Source: Gymnorhina tibicen
Lineage: Eukaryota; Chordata; Aves; Passeriformes; Artamidae
NCBI GenBank assembly: GCA_013399875.1
Contig: VXAZ01004548.1
Coordinates: 62,001 to 126,000, forward strand
Length of the DNA: 64,000 bases
Direction: 5' to 3'
This document shows, piece by piece, positions 12,621 through 23,130 of this stretch (the stretch's first letter is position 1; each line of letters opens with the position of its first letter). The notes beneath the pieces are model-generated. The model had not been told where the DNA came from and made no database searches. It saw only the letters and a program-made list of their open reading frames with translations. The translations under genes and the position numbers were made by a program.

Positions 12621-15507
12621 GTGTGGGTTTATAACCAGATTCCAGGAAGGTGGTCAACCAAATCACTCCACGATGGTATCACTGGTTACCTCCTCGTTTG
12701 CATTGCCCTGTCATCCCCTATTCACTCTATTCAGTTATTCAACTTTTCACTTAGCAAGGTCATAACACCAAGATTTTATCAAGTGAGCAGAAAATAATTT
12801 AACAGAAGCTTTACCCTTTGGCTTGCCTTATTCTTTTCCAATGATTATTCTTTTTTTTATTCCTTATAATAGCAGCAGACAGACTGAAAATAGGATGATT
12901 AGCATGAAAATCAGTGTGGAATATCTGGTTAAATATTAGGTATTATTTGGAAACACTCTTTTCAAAGCTTTTAAATATGTCTTTCAAAAAACAGACTAGT
13001 GCTTGATTGCTTTTCTTTCCATACCTTAAGCATGAAAGCTTACGTGACATTTCTTTTAAAAACTATGAATCAGAGTGTTGCTCAAAAGAGAAAAGCATCC
13101 CTTTCCAGAGGAACATTAATTCAGAGAGTTTGGGTAGATTAGATGTCTCTGTATCATTTGCATTTGATGTAATTAATAGTTAGAAAGTTACATTAAGCTA
13201 AATAGGAATTATATCTGGAAAAACCTTCTGTAAGGCAAGAAAAAACCCCAAACTATTTCTAGTGTCTATTTAGATGCAAGATAAATATAATGAACTTTAG
13301 TAATGGACAGAGACACAACTGATATACACTATTGTCCCTTGTATGATAACACTTTTACACTCAAAATCTTGTTGTGGACAAGAAGTGGAAAAGACCTCAT
13401 ATATAAGTCAAGAATTTTTTGTTAATTTGAACAAAATATGACTGACATATAATAAGTTTAGTAATAGTAGCCCAGTTACTGTGATACTTTGAAGGGCATG
13501 TGGGAGAAGAGAGCAAACCTCACTGACCAAGGATTAGAGAGACAGTAACAGGCACTAACAAGACCCAAACCTGCTCAGTACTCTAACAGAACGGCATATA
13601 GAATTAGGGAACAATTATTCCAGTAAGATTAACTGATGGAGACCTTGTCAAATGGGATACTGTGGAAACGAGGGAAGCCATAAACAAAACATACAGACAC
13701 AAAACTGACAATCAAATATGATGAAGACAAACACAGGAAATTGACATCCTCAGTCACATGAAGAGATGGGCTGTCAAAGAACTACAGTCCAACCAGGACT
13801 ATGTAACTAATGAGGAGGGTCCAGGGTATTGGAAGGTGTCAGAGTGGCTGTGCTAACTGTGATGAGAAAATGTGCAGGGTAAGGCAGGCTGTGAGGTAAA
13901 AACAGGAAATGTTATGAGAAGGGCTGGTCTCACGTAAAACACGATTCTGAGATTCTATGATTAACTGATAAACCTTAACTAATAGAAAACACTAGCATCA
14001 TTGTCACTATGTTAACAAATATCATGGTAGAAAAAGAGAAAGAAAACTTTGAAAATTTACCAGTCCTACTTTCTGCTGTATCAACTGTGAGAACAAACAT
14101 GCTCTAGGCACTACTGATACAAAGCACACTTCTTTAAAAAAAAAAAATCAGCAAAGGAGATTTTGCAACATACATAAGCAATTAATACTTTTCTTACTAG
14201 AAAAGCGTATTTAACATCTAAGTGAAACCTTCTAGATATCTCATTACATTCTGTCATCCATACAGACAATACTTTCACTTTTGCTATTAAATTTTTAAAA
14301 TTATTATTAAAAAAACCAAACCAAACCAAAAAACCATAAAACCCCAACAACAAACCCCATGAGCTATCTTCTCAGATAAATTCTATGGACTGCTTGTCAT
14401 TTTGTATTTTTTCCTCTGGACTCAATCCCATTGAGTCTCTTCATATTACAAGTATATCAGACAAGGCTGCACATATATCTCCTATCATGGTCCTACCAAC
14501 GGTGAATAAAAGATTATCTGTAGCTAGAAACCTTATTAACCTAAAATTAGGGACGTCACCTGTCATACTCTTGTGCTTGTTTCAGTCTAAAAGTATTACC
14601 ATCAAATAGTCTATTAGTGATTTTAGAGAGCTAATATTGCAAACAGTTAAACAACTATGCATTGTTATCCTTCCTTCCTTCCTTTCTTCCTATGGACTTC
14701 ATCTTTTTCACTTCTCTGCTTATCACCACTTTGGCCTTTGCAATCAAAGTGCATTTTTAATAACAGCTTCACAAGCATGGGTTAAGGTTTCTTCTACCAC
14801 TTGAAAATTTGTGGCAGCATACATGATTCATTAATGAAGAGAATCTTATCTAAACAATTAAAAGCAAAAGTGATTTTCTTTTTTTTGTAAAATCCATTGA
14901 TGTAAAAAGACTGGGGGAAAAAATCAAAAAAACCCCAACAAATTTAACCAGGAAAAAGGTTTCTATAAGTTGGGAGAAATAGAAATGTTAGATACAAACC
15001 CCAACTTCCTACATTGTATCTGTATTTCAGAAACTTCGCTATTTATAAAAATATTGTCATAATTATTTCTTTTACAATGGCTTGTGGATTTGTATTGGCT
15101 TGTGAATCAATACATTTTCAGAATTTAAACGTTTCAGTAATTTTCTAATGAGAACTGTCTCCATAAATGAAATAAATCTGCCACAGATGTAGGTTCTACT
15201 TAGACCAGGGCACAAACAGATAAAAGTGAATTCAGACCCTCATTTGTCTCCTCTAATATAATATAAGCTAAGTATGTAGAATAAAAGGATTGAGGATCGG
15301 GGTTATCAAAATTAACATTTCACAAAAAATGAAAGTTCTTATATAAGTAGAAGCTTACAAAAAACATATCCAACCACTATATCTATTGAACATGCAGCCC
15401 TAAGTAATATGCATTGACAAAGAGATCTGAAGTGCTCCATGCATTTCTAAGCTTTTCAATATTTCCTGCCACCTTTGCAATGTAAATCCTGTATCATGTG
15501 ACCTATT
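12621..15507. other. Noncoding stretch with minor low-complexity tracts
   Basis: No gene recognised. It contains an A/C-rich tract at about 14309-14358 (repeated AACCAAACC units), a CTTCC tract at about 14671-14690, and a possible CR1-type tail at 13943-13966, which is listed separately. Confidence 0.5.
13943..13966 (+). repeat. Possible CR1-like 3' tail motif
   Basis: The stretch gattctgagattctatgatt resembles the ATTCTATG 8-mer repeats that end avian CR1 elements. The roughly 450 bp upstream is somewhat GC-richer than the background, but I could not align it to CR1 with confidence. A chance match is quite possible. Confidence 0.3.
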
Positions 15508-16020
15508 CAGCTGCATCTGGAGTACTGGGGTCCGCTTCTGGGCTCTCCAGTACAAAAGAGATATGGCCTCACTGGAGTGAGTTGAGACCAGGGCTGCAAA
15601 GATGATTAAAGAACAGGACCTTACATGAAGAGAGGCTGCAACCTGGGGCTGTTCAGTCTGGAGAAGATAAGGCTTAGGGGAGATGTTATCAATGTGTATA
15701 AACACTTTAGGGATGTAATGAAGACAAGAGAGCCAAACTTTTTTCAGCAGTGCCCACTGGCAAGACAAGAGGCAACGTGCAAATATTTGAACACTTGAAA
15801 TACCATCTGAACACAAGAGAACACATCTTTACTATGAGAATGCTGGCACAAGTTACCCAGAGAGGTTGTGAAGTCTTTATCCTTGAAGACAGTAGAAACA
15901 CAACTGGACTTAGTACTGAGCACCATTCTGTAGCTGACCCTACTCAAACAGGGAACTGGAGCAGATGTTCTCAAGAGGTCCGTTCTGCCCTGAATGATTC
16001 TGTGTTCCTGTGTGATTATG
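15508..16020 (+). mobile_element. CR1 LINE 3'-end fragment
   Basis: The start reads cagctgcatctggagtactgggg, followed by blocks in the CR1 order: cagtctggagaagataaggct, cacaagttacccagagaggttgtg and tgttctcaagaggtccgttct. It ends in a decayed tail, tgattctgtgttcctgtgtgatta. This is the 3' end of an avian CR1 non-LTR retrotransposon, 5'-truncated as most CR1 copies are. Divergence from the consensus is high, which suggests an old insertion. Overlapping open frames on both strands (for example 15750-16181 plus and 15400-15816 minus) are by-products and not genes. Confidence 0.9.
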
Positions 16021-16192
16021 TTTCTCTATGGGAATTAACTTACAATGGGGGTTTTGATGAAATAACTAGCATAAGTGACGGCAGAGAGAAATCAGAGACA
16101 AGTGATATATACACCTCTTTGTTTCTAGGAAAAAAAAAAAAACCAAACTGTCGGGATTGGGGGATAGGGAGATGTCTATGAGGCGATTTTAT

Positions 16193-16760
16193 TGTCGCAT
16201 CAGTCTCATTTTTATTGAAGGATGAGCTAGGAGAAACATTATCGAAGATACAAGTAGCAATACAGCGGCAATGGTAATAGCTGGGGGAGAGCGGCAGCTG
16301 CAGCAAGCGTGAACGCTGAAGCTGTCCTGCAAGCAGCGGCGGCTGCGGCAAGGCCGGACAGTGAGATTGTCCGCAGACAACTCCCCACGGCCAAGTGCCC
16401 AAGTGCCAAGTGCTAAAATGCCAAAATGCCTCTGTGTTCCGAGGTCCTATATACTATCTTAAGCCAATAAACAAAAGCCACAAAGCATGTTATCATATTT
16501 GTACCAATCATCATTCTATGATTTTACCGCAATGCGTATTTTCTAAACCAATCATCGCACTGTCATTAAGGCCTATTGCCCAGGCTAATATTGTTACATC
16601 TTAACTTTCTAATGAACTTTATTATAAGGCATATTGTTAAACTTAAACTTCTTTACTCTTATACTTATCACTATTCTTTCTTGCTTAAAATATGTTTCTA
16701 CTTGCTAAAATACATTTCTACCTTTATGAAGTATATTTCTTTTAAAACTACAAAACTACT
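16193..16760 (-). mobile_element. Solo ERV LTR, minus orientation
   Basis: Read on the minus strand this has the order of a retroviral LTR. An AT-rich U3 carries ATTGGT (inverted CCAAT) motifs, a TATA-like AGTATATAGG lies at about 16447-16456, a GC-rich leader follows (GCCGCAGCCGCCGCTGCTTG region, about 16330), and an AATAAA signal sits at about 16210-16216 shortly before the 3' end. The plus-strand left end begins TGTCGCA at 16193, the same heptamer that begins the well-bounded LTR at 25914, which suggests a related family. The other boundary is uncertain. TTTTAT precedes 16193 and recurs at 16762-16767, but the terminal dinucleotide there is not canonical. No internal retroviral genes are recognised nearby. 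Confidence 0.65.
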
Positions 16761-16769
16761 TTTTTATTT

Positions 16770-18589
16770 GTACTGCAAAAGCGGATTGTAAAAGCTCATT
16801 GTTCTAGCTCAGGCAGTCTTCTCCAAGGCCTCAAATCGAAACATGTATCCATTTCTATCTGTTCAAGCACAATGCTGTCCGTGTTCTCTGTCAGCACCTG
16901 CAAGCTTTCTGTAGTTCCAATTCCCACACCAAACCACAAGGAACTTTGTCCTATTCTTTGTACTGGACTAATAAGGGCTTGATACAATGAAAAAAATAGC
17001 ATAATCCTCTGACTCTCTGACAATGGTGAATTGGTAATTGCTGTTAAAAAAAACCCAAAATCTGTGTAAAAAACTGTTTGTAAGTCATCAGTATTTGAGA
17101 CACAAAACAATTCCTGTGAGAAATCTACAGTGTAAAAAGGATTAAGAAATTCTCTGAAGAAAGGCTGCCTATGGGTTACTGACACTGTGTAAAAGATATG
17201 GGCAGCCTGTACATTCACTTAGGGTATAATTCCCTCTGTGACAAGCCATCAGAAACATATAAATCATTTAAGTCCCACTTACAGTCTATTTGAAGTGGTT
17301 AAATGGGACTTCAAGACTGTCTGTGCATCAATCTGATGATCTTTGCCAGAACACAGGGCCTGATCAACAGGCTGATTCATATGGATGTACTTCTGTATGC
17401 GGGAAAGTGATTTAATGGGGCTCAGCATAGATCCAGAGACATTCATTATGGATGCATCAGCCTGAGGAAATCAGGGATGTATTCTTCTGAAAAAGTGACA
17501 TTCTCACAGTCTTCGTCATTCCTGAAATTCTGGATGGACTTCTAATGGAAAACATATTGTCCTGAATTCAATAAAGAAGCTATCAATAAAAATCCATTGC
17601 TTATTGATTTCAATAGGTATCATAACCTATGGTTATGCAATGTGGCAAATATTTCTGATAGTCAAGTGGTATTTTTTTCGTAAGAAAAATCCCCACTTTT
17701 CCCCACTGTGTTATGTATCTTAGCCTTTGGAACAAAAAAATATTAAAAATTCATACCTTAACATCACAGAATAATCAGACAGTTAATCTTCCTAAGAATA
17801 ATTGGGAAGTCAAAGAAGCAGAAAAATTTCCTTTTTTTGTACCTTTTGTTTTGGATTTGTTTGTTTCTTTGTTTTTAATTAAGATACAGGTCAGGGTGTT
17901 TTTGTGTTTTTATTCTGCTGTAGTTATTCTTCCTTTCTGTGTGGAATTTATGCAGAGAACCACTCTTCACCCAAATAAAGTTCAGGGACAGTTGGTGGTA
18001 AATGTAAAAAGCAATGCTAATATATTTTCCCACCACCACTAACACTCCAAAGGTCATTAAAATGAAAGAAAAGAGTTTGGGTTATTTTCTATTCCAGGCA
18101 ATAGTCTGAAGATAATGCAGCCTTCTCATTCCTATATGCAGTGGTTTGTTTAGGAAATGATTCAGCTTTCATGAAAAGGAAAAGTAGTACCATTAGGAAG
18201 TACAAGCCTGCATACATGATATGGGCTTAGTGGCATGGTTTAAGGGTAAACTTGGCAATGTTAGGTTAACAGTTAAAGTTGATGATCTTCAGGATCTTTT
18301 CCTATTTAAATTATTTTTTTATTTTATAATTCTGTATGCCATCTAACTTCAGAGGTCTGAAGATTCTACCCCTACCTGCATGTTTGTCTATTGCACATAT
18401 GCAATTTAAGACTTTCAGGTGTGGCTGAGAGAGAAGAGGTATTCTTCTCTTCACTGCTGACTTATTGCAGGGTCAAACTCTAAAGCCAAATTTTTCCACA
18501 TTGGATATCCAGACCTAAATTAAGAGATCAAAGTACAAATACCTCAAAGTTTTGATATACAGAAAGTGGAAGCACACAAAGTAAGCACC
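16770..18589. other. Noncoding stretch beside the LTR
   Basis: This holds a 140-codon minus-strand open frame (16796-17218), discussed in the findings and not recognisable as any protein. It also holds a 109-codon plus-strand frame (17713-18042) of AT-rich composition. No repeat family is recognised between 17220 and 18589. Confidence 0.5.
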
Positions 18590-19246
18590 TCAACATGCTG
18601 TAAGGAAGGGATGCCATTCAGAGAGACCTTGACATCCTTGAGCAATGTGCACCTACAGCCCAGAAAGCCAGCTGTATCCCAGGCTGCATTAAAAGAGCGT
18701 GGCCAGCAAGTTGAGGGAGGTGATTCTGCTCTTCTACTCTGCTCTTTTAAGACCCCACCTGGAGTCAGCGCTGGAGTTTCCAGCATAGCAAAGGAAGGTC
18801 ATGAAGATGATCAGAGGGCTGAAACACCTCTCCTATGAAGACAGGTGAGATGGTTGGGGTTCGTCAGCCTGGAGAAGAGAAGGCTGCATGGAGACATTAT
18901 AGCAGCCTTCCAGTACCTAAAGGGGGCTACAAGAAAAATTGAGAGAGACTTTTTACAAGGCCCTGTAGTGATAGAACAAGAGAGAATGGCTTCAAACTGA
19001 AATAGAATAGGTTCAGATTAGGTATTAGGAAGAAAGCATTTACTGAGGGGGTGATGAGACAGTAGAACAGGTTGCCCAGACTAGCTGTGGATACCCTGGG
19101 ACTGCTCAAGGTAAGGTTGAATAGGACCTTGAGCAACCTGGTCTAATGGAAAATGTCTCTCTCCTCTGGCAAGGAAGTTGGAACTAGATGATATTTAAGG
19201 TCCCTTCCAACTCAAAATAATCTATGACTTTTATGATTCTTTGATT
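18590..19246 (+). mobile_element. CR1 LINE 3' half, near-intact 3' end
   Basis: Successive CR1 landmarks are seen in order: gccattcagagagaccttgaca, cccagaaagccagctgtatcc, a ccccacctggagt block, gtcagcctggagaagagaaggct, ggttcagattaggtattagga, gtagaacaggttgcccagac and ggaagttggaactagatgat. The terminal region cccttccaactcaaaataatctatgacttttatgattctttgat is the classical CR1 3' end with degenerate ATTCTATG repeats, so the 3' terminus is at about 19246. The element is 5'-truncated at about 18590. It is better preserved than the copy at 15508-16020, so probably younger. Confidence 0.95.
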
Positions 19247-21184
19247 TTAACTATCTTCAAATTAAATACACAAAATATAAAAGAAATTGCTTGTCTTGTA
19301 AACAATATTGATTTCAATACATATCATACATATAGTAAAATCAAACACTTATCTTTGTCCAGAAAAAGTGTATATAATTGCAAAATGTTATATTTTCCCC
19401 CTTGGTGACACTTATCAAATAACTCAGACTAGTGTCTCTTTAGTTTTCAAGCAAATTCCTGCCAACATAGCATAAATTTTCTGCATCTGTGTACAAGATG
19501 AAACTCTTAAAGATCAATATGCCATAAAGAATCATTATGCAATATTTTTGCACGAAATTAAGGCACAGATGTCCCTTAAAAGAAAAACAGAAATTCATCA
19601 TGTGTGTGTTGTGTTGACCAAGACAGTTTCTGTTGGACAACTTGTTTTTCTCTTCTGCCCCACTGTCTTCCCTCTGCACAACTGTTTTGTACTAACCTGT
19701 TGTACTGCTTTCCAAGGCAGTTGCTCAAAGTACACAACACTGCCTGCGGTTTAAAAATTTTTTTTTTGTTAGCTTTAGTCAATTTTTCTGCTAGAAATAA
19801 TTAATTAGGCAATTTCATTAAAGTGATTATAAAGCACAAATACATTTTCCAGTCCTCATCCTTTCAGAAGAAAAAACAACAAAATCAAGAAACGCCGAGA
19901 CATACCTATTCCCTTTTCTATTCAGTTTGTCAATATCTGGATCAACAAAAGAGCTTTTTAGACACCGGTGAGTGCATTGTGTGGGAGGTTTGTTTAGTTG
20001 CCTGAGCGTAGGCATGTGATCCAAGTAACTACCATCTAATCACAGCTGGTTTTAGGTCTGCCCCACGAGGGCAGGGTCATGTGTGCCTTGTAACACAACT
20101 GCTGGGCCTAGCTGAACACTTCAGGTGTGCTCGGGTACCTCAAATGGCAGCACCTGCACCAGTTCCGAATTGATCAGGCAACTGATTTGAATCCGATGCT
20201 CACGCATGAGTGCAAATGCACATGTATATAGCCTGGAGTTGAACTTCTGAACTGTAGATCTCTAAATTTTAAATTTAGTTGTATGACTCCAGACCTGAAT
20301 TCCAGATGAAATTTTCTTGTAAAACTAGAATGCCTGAACCCTCAGTTTACCTATGAAGTTGGCCTCAATCATACAAAAACCCCGAATACATGATGACAGG
20401 TCAGGATTAATCTAGATGTAGCTCAAAGCTGTTAGGAAGAAGTGTGATAATGACATCTGGGAAAAAGTTAATGTGTTTTGTAACACTAATATTTTCCGGC
20501 TCTAAAGGAATCTTAAAATCCAATTTTATACTTCAGTGGGAATAAGTCAAGTCCTAATTTGATCCTAGTCCATTAGATTCTGCAGTTTGTTAGAAGTATG
20601 TTTGCTTGACATTGGAGCTAGTCATTCTAAGCTCCTTTCTTAGTCACTGGAGAAAAATAGATATTTGTTCAAATATAAGTATCTAAAATAAGTCAGCTGA
20701 ATGAGACCCTCTAAGTGCCTGTTCTGTCCACTGATTATATGAGATTTCACATGAATAGTTCAGATAAAGGTTCTGCGCTGTGGACATCTATTAGGTGAGA
20801 TTAATCCACCCTGCCAATTTATATTTGTTTGATGAGATTAATCCTTCAATAAGAATCTGAGTTAATCTTTTCCTTTTAGAAAATCAAAGGAAATGGAAAT
20901 CAAAGGGTGCCCTTATTTACTTTCTTGAGAATTTTTCATTCAACATGGAAATAAGTGAAGAGGCTTTTTTATAAAACTGAAGGGAAATATCTTCATGTGT
21001 CAATGAAATTCTTACCTATCAATGTCAGAACTGTGTTAAAAGGTGCTAATTTTGGAGGGAATAACAGAAGCTTCTTTCCAGCAGTCCAGCAATCTATTGC
21101 AATGTGTTTAATTTGTTTTGTTGTGATTCTGAAGATCTGTTCTGAAGCTGATAGGAGTTGATATGTAACTTGATAAGCAGATCT
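19247..21184. other. AT-rich noncoding stretch
   Basis: No gene or repeat family recognised. A moderately GC-richer patch lies at about 20045-20210. A 17-bp AT palindrome (ctaaattt, t, aaatttag) at about 20262-20278 fits base composition and was not given weight. Confidence 0.5.
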
Positions 21185-21631
21185 GGTGCCAGGATGATGC
21201 ACAGAGAGCATCCTAGTGTGTGCATGGCAGGATTTCCCGAACTGGGGAAACTTCAGAAGAACAGAGAGAGCTGCCTGGAGCCCAAGCTTGCATGACAGTG
21301 GTTGATGTAACTTGTCAGGGAGAGGAGCAATGGTGCCCAAACCTACCCCTGCCCTCAGGAAAAGAATCATCTGGGTACCACCAGTGACCAGGAGTGCTGA
21401 GAAGAGAATGGGCAGCTGGGGTGTGGCACATCAACGAGGGCATGGCATGGCACTTCACACAGAATTAGCTGCCACAGAAGGGCGTGCAGGCAGAGGACTG
21501 TAGCTCTGCCAGCTTGACCACAGAACAATGGCATAAAACTGCCAGAGGGCCATGTCAACTCTACACACTGCACCCGTGGTGACCGACACAGCTGCCCGGA
21601 CAGAGCTACAGCGGATGTCAGGCTGCAGGGT

Positions 21632-22260
21632 GTGCTCTGCTCTTACACTAACGCCAGACAGCAGCACCTTGGGAGGTGTGCCCAGGCAGAAGAACTCTTC
21701 TGCTTAGTGCCATTACTTTGGGAGGAAGAGTGTGAGTTGAGAAGCATCAGGGAGTTTGAGGGAGAGATCGAAACTGCACTGGAATACTTCTGGAATTGCA
21801 CTCTACCTTTCCTGGGACAGGACTCACAGGCAGACAGGACACATGATAAGGATGATTCTCTATCATTTCTCCACCTGGCTGAATGTGGAGACATAGAGGA
21901 GTAGAGGGCAGTGGGAACAAGTTTCTGCCCGGCACAGCAGATGCATCTTCTCTGTACTGCCCCACCTTCCCAGGTGCCCTGGCAAATGGAACCAATGACA
22001 AAGACAATGATTCATCAAGGTGGGAAGCGTCTCCAAAGTTATGTCAGCCCAAGCCCTGTGTCAAAACTGCTTCCATAAAGCAAAAAGATGGTTTGTTGTC
22101 ATAGGGGACTGTCTCCTGAGAAGGCCTAATATGCAGCCCAGAACCACATCTTAAGGAAAGTCGAAGATATGCCAAGAAAGCTTCCTATCCTGGTACTGCC
22201 ATCAGATTATTAGCTTTTCAGGTAGGCAGCGATGCATTTGCAACTAGAAGTCCAAGGGCA
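21632..22260 (+). pseudogene. CR1 ORF1 remnant: coiled coil and broken esterase
   Basis: The open part (21632-21904) includes ELRSIREFEGEIETALEYF, which matches the heptad-rich coiled-coil segment of avian CR1 ORF1. Downstream, in another frame, the SGNH-hydrolase (esterase) signature appears as IGDCLLRR at 22101-22124, where functional copies have Gly-Asp-Ser-Leu. The serine nucleophile is Cys here. The second block, QVGSDAF, follows at about 22217-22237. CR1 ORF1 esterases bind nucleic acid and are thought to hydrolyse ester-linked acyl groups during the retrotransposon cycle. This copy is dead because of the frameshift, a stop after the signature, and the lost nucleophile. Confidence 0.8.
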
Positions 22261-22261
22261 A

Positions 22262-22440
22262 TGGGTTTATGAAAGGCAGGTCATGCTTCACTAACCTGAT
22301 CTCATTCTACAAGATATGACCCACTTAGTGGATGAGTGAAAGTAGGTGAGTGGATATGGTTTATGTAGCCTTTAGTAAAATCTTTCACGCTGATTCTCAC
22401 AGCATTCTCTGGAGAAACTGGCTGCTCACGGCTTGGATAT
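22262..22440 (+). pseudogene. CR1 ORF2 reverse-transcriptase motif A remnant
   Basis: Translation of the frame starting near 22350 gives VYVAFSKIFHADSHSILW, which corresponds to the CR1 reverse-transcriptase motif A region YLDFSKAFDTVSHSIL. The first, catalytic Asp of motif A is replaced by Ala and the second Asp by His, so the fragment could not be active. The upstream text 'catgcttcactaacctgatctcattctac' also belongs to ORF2. The sequence passes directly into CR1 3' region text at about 22440, which marks an internal deletion. Confidence 0.85.
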
Positions 22441-22860
22441 ATGTATGGCACTGGTGGGGTTGCACCTTGAATCCAGTGCTCAGTTTTGTGCCTCTCAGTA
22501 CAAGGAAGACATTGAGGTGCTCAAGTGAGTTCAGAGAAAGGCAACAAAACTGTAGAGGGGTTCAGAGCACAAGCCTTATGAAGTGTGATTGATAGAAGTG
22601 GCAGTATTTGGCCAGGAGACAAGGAGGCTCAGGGCAGAGAGACCTTACAGCTGTCTACAGCTACCTGAAATGAGGTGGTAACAAGGTGAGTGCTGGTTTC
22701 TTTTCCCAAGTAATGAGTTATAGGGAAAGAGGAAATGGTCTCAAGTTGTGTCAGGAAAGATTTAGATTGGATATTAGGAAAAGTTTCTTCATAAGAACAG
22801 GGTTCCCAGGGAAGTGGCTGAGTCCTCATCCCAGGGAATATTTAAAAGACATGCAGATGT

Positions 22861-23130
22861 GGGGAATGAGACACCGGAGAGCAGCACAGCAGTAAAGGAC
22901 CTGGGGGTCCTGGTCGATGGCAAATGGAATATGAGTCAGCCAGGAGGGTCAGCCATGTCCTGGAGTCCATCAGGCACAGCATCGCCAGCCAGGCTAGGGA
23001 GGTGATTGTCCTGCTCTACTCTGTGCTGGTGGGGCCTCACCCTGGGTGCTGTGTGCAGGTTTGGGCACCACAATATAAAAAATATAAAAAGCTATTAGAG
23101 AGTGTCCAAAGGAAGGCTTTGAAAACAGTG
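22861..23130 (+). mobile_element. Second CR1 LINE fragment, different subtype
   Basis: Starts with acaccggagagcagcacagcag and agtaaaggacctgggggtcctgg. It continues with catgtcctggagtccatcaggcacagcatcgccagccaggctagggaggtgattgtcctgctctactctgtgctggtggggcctcaccc and ends with gtgtccaaaggaaggct. These are CR1 blocks that lie 5' of those at the end of the preceding element, so this is a separate insertion or a rearranged piece joined to it. It is truncated at both ends, with no 3' tail. Base-level preservation is better than in the preceding copy, which suggests a younger subfamily. Confidence 0.88.

Larger units (their letters stand above)
21185..22860 (+). mobile_element. Long, internally deleted CR1 LINE
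   Basis: This copy keeps pieces from near the 5' end through ORF1 (coiled coil and esterase), then jumps to the reverse-transcriptase part of ORF2 (about 22262-22440), then to the 3' region with landmarks such as tcaggaaagatttagattggatattaggaaaag (22760-22792) and the ggttcccagggaagtggctgagtc block. At least two large internal deletions are implied. One removes everything between the esterase and reverse-transcriptase motif A, and another removes the rest of ORF2. Frames are broken by stops and shifts. The extent upstream of about 21520 is inferred from continuity and composition and is less certain than the rest. Confidence 0.85.

Noticed and set aside
15400..16402. Cluster of overlapping frames of 62-143 codons on both strands
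   Set aside because: They coincide with the CR1 3' end and the adjacent LTR. Non-coding 3' CR1 sequence and LTR U5 explain them.
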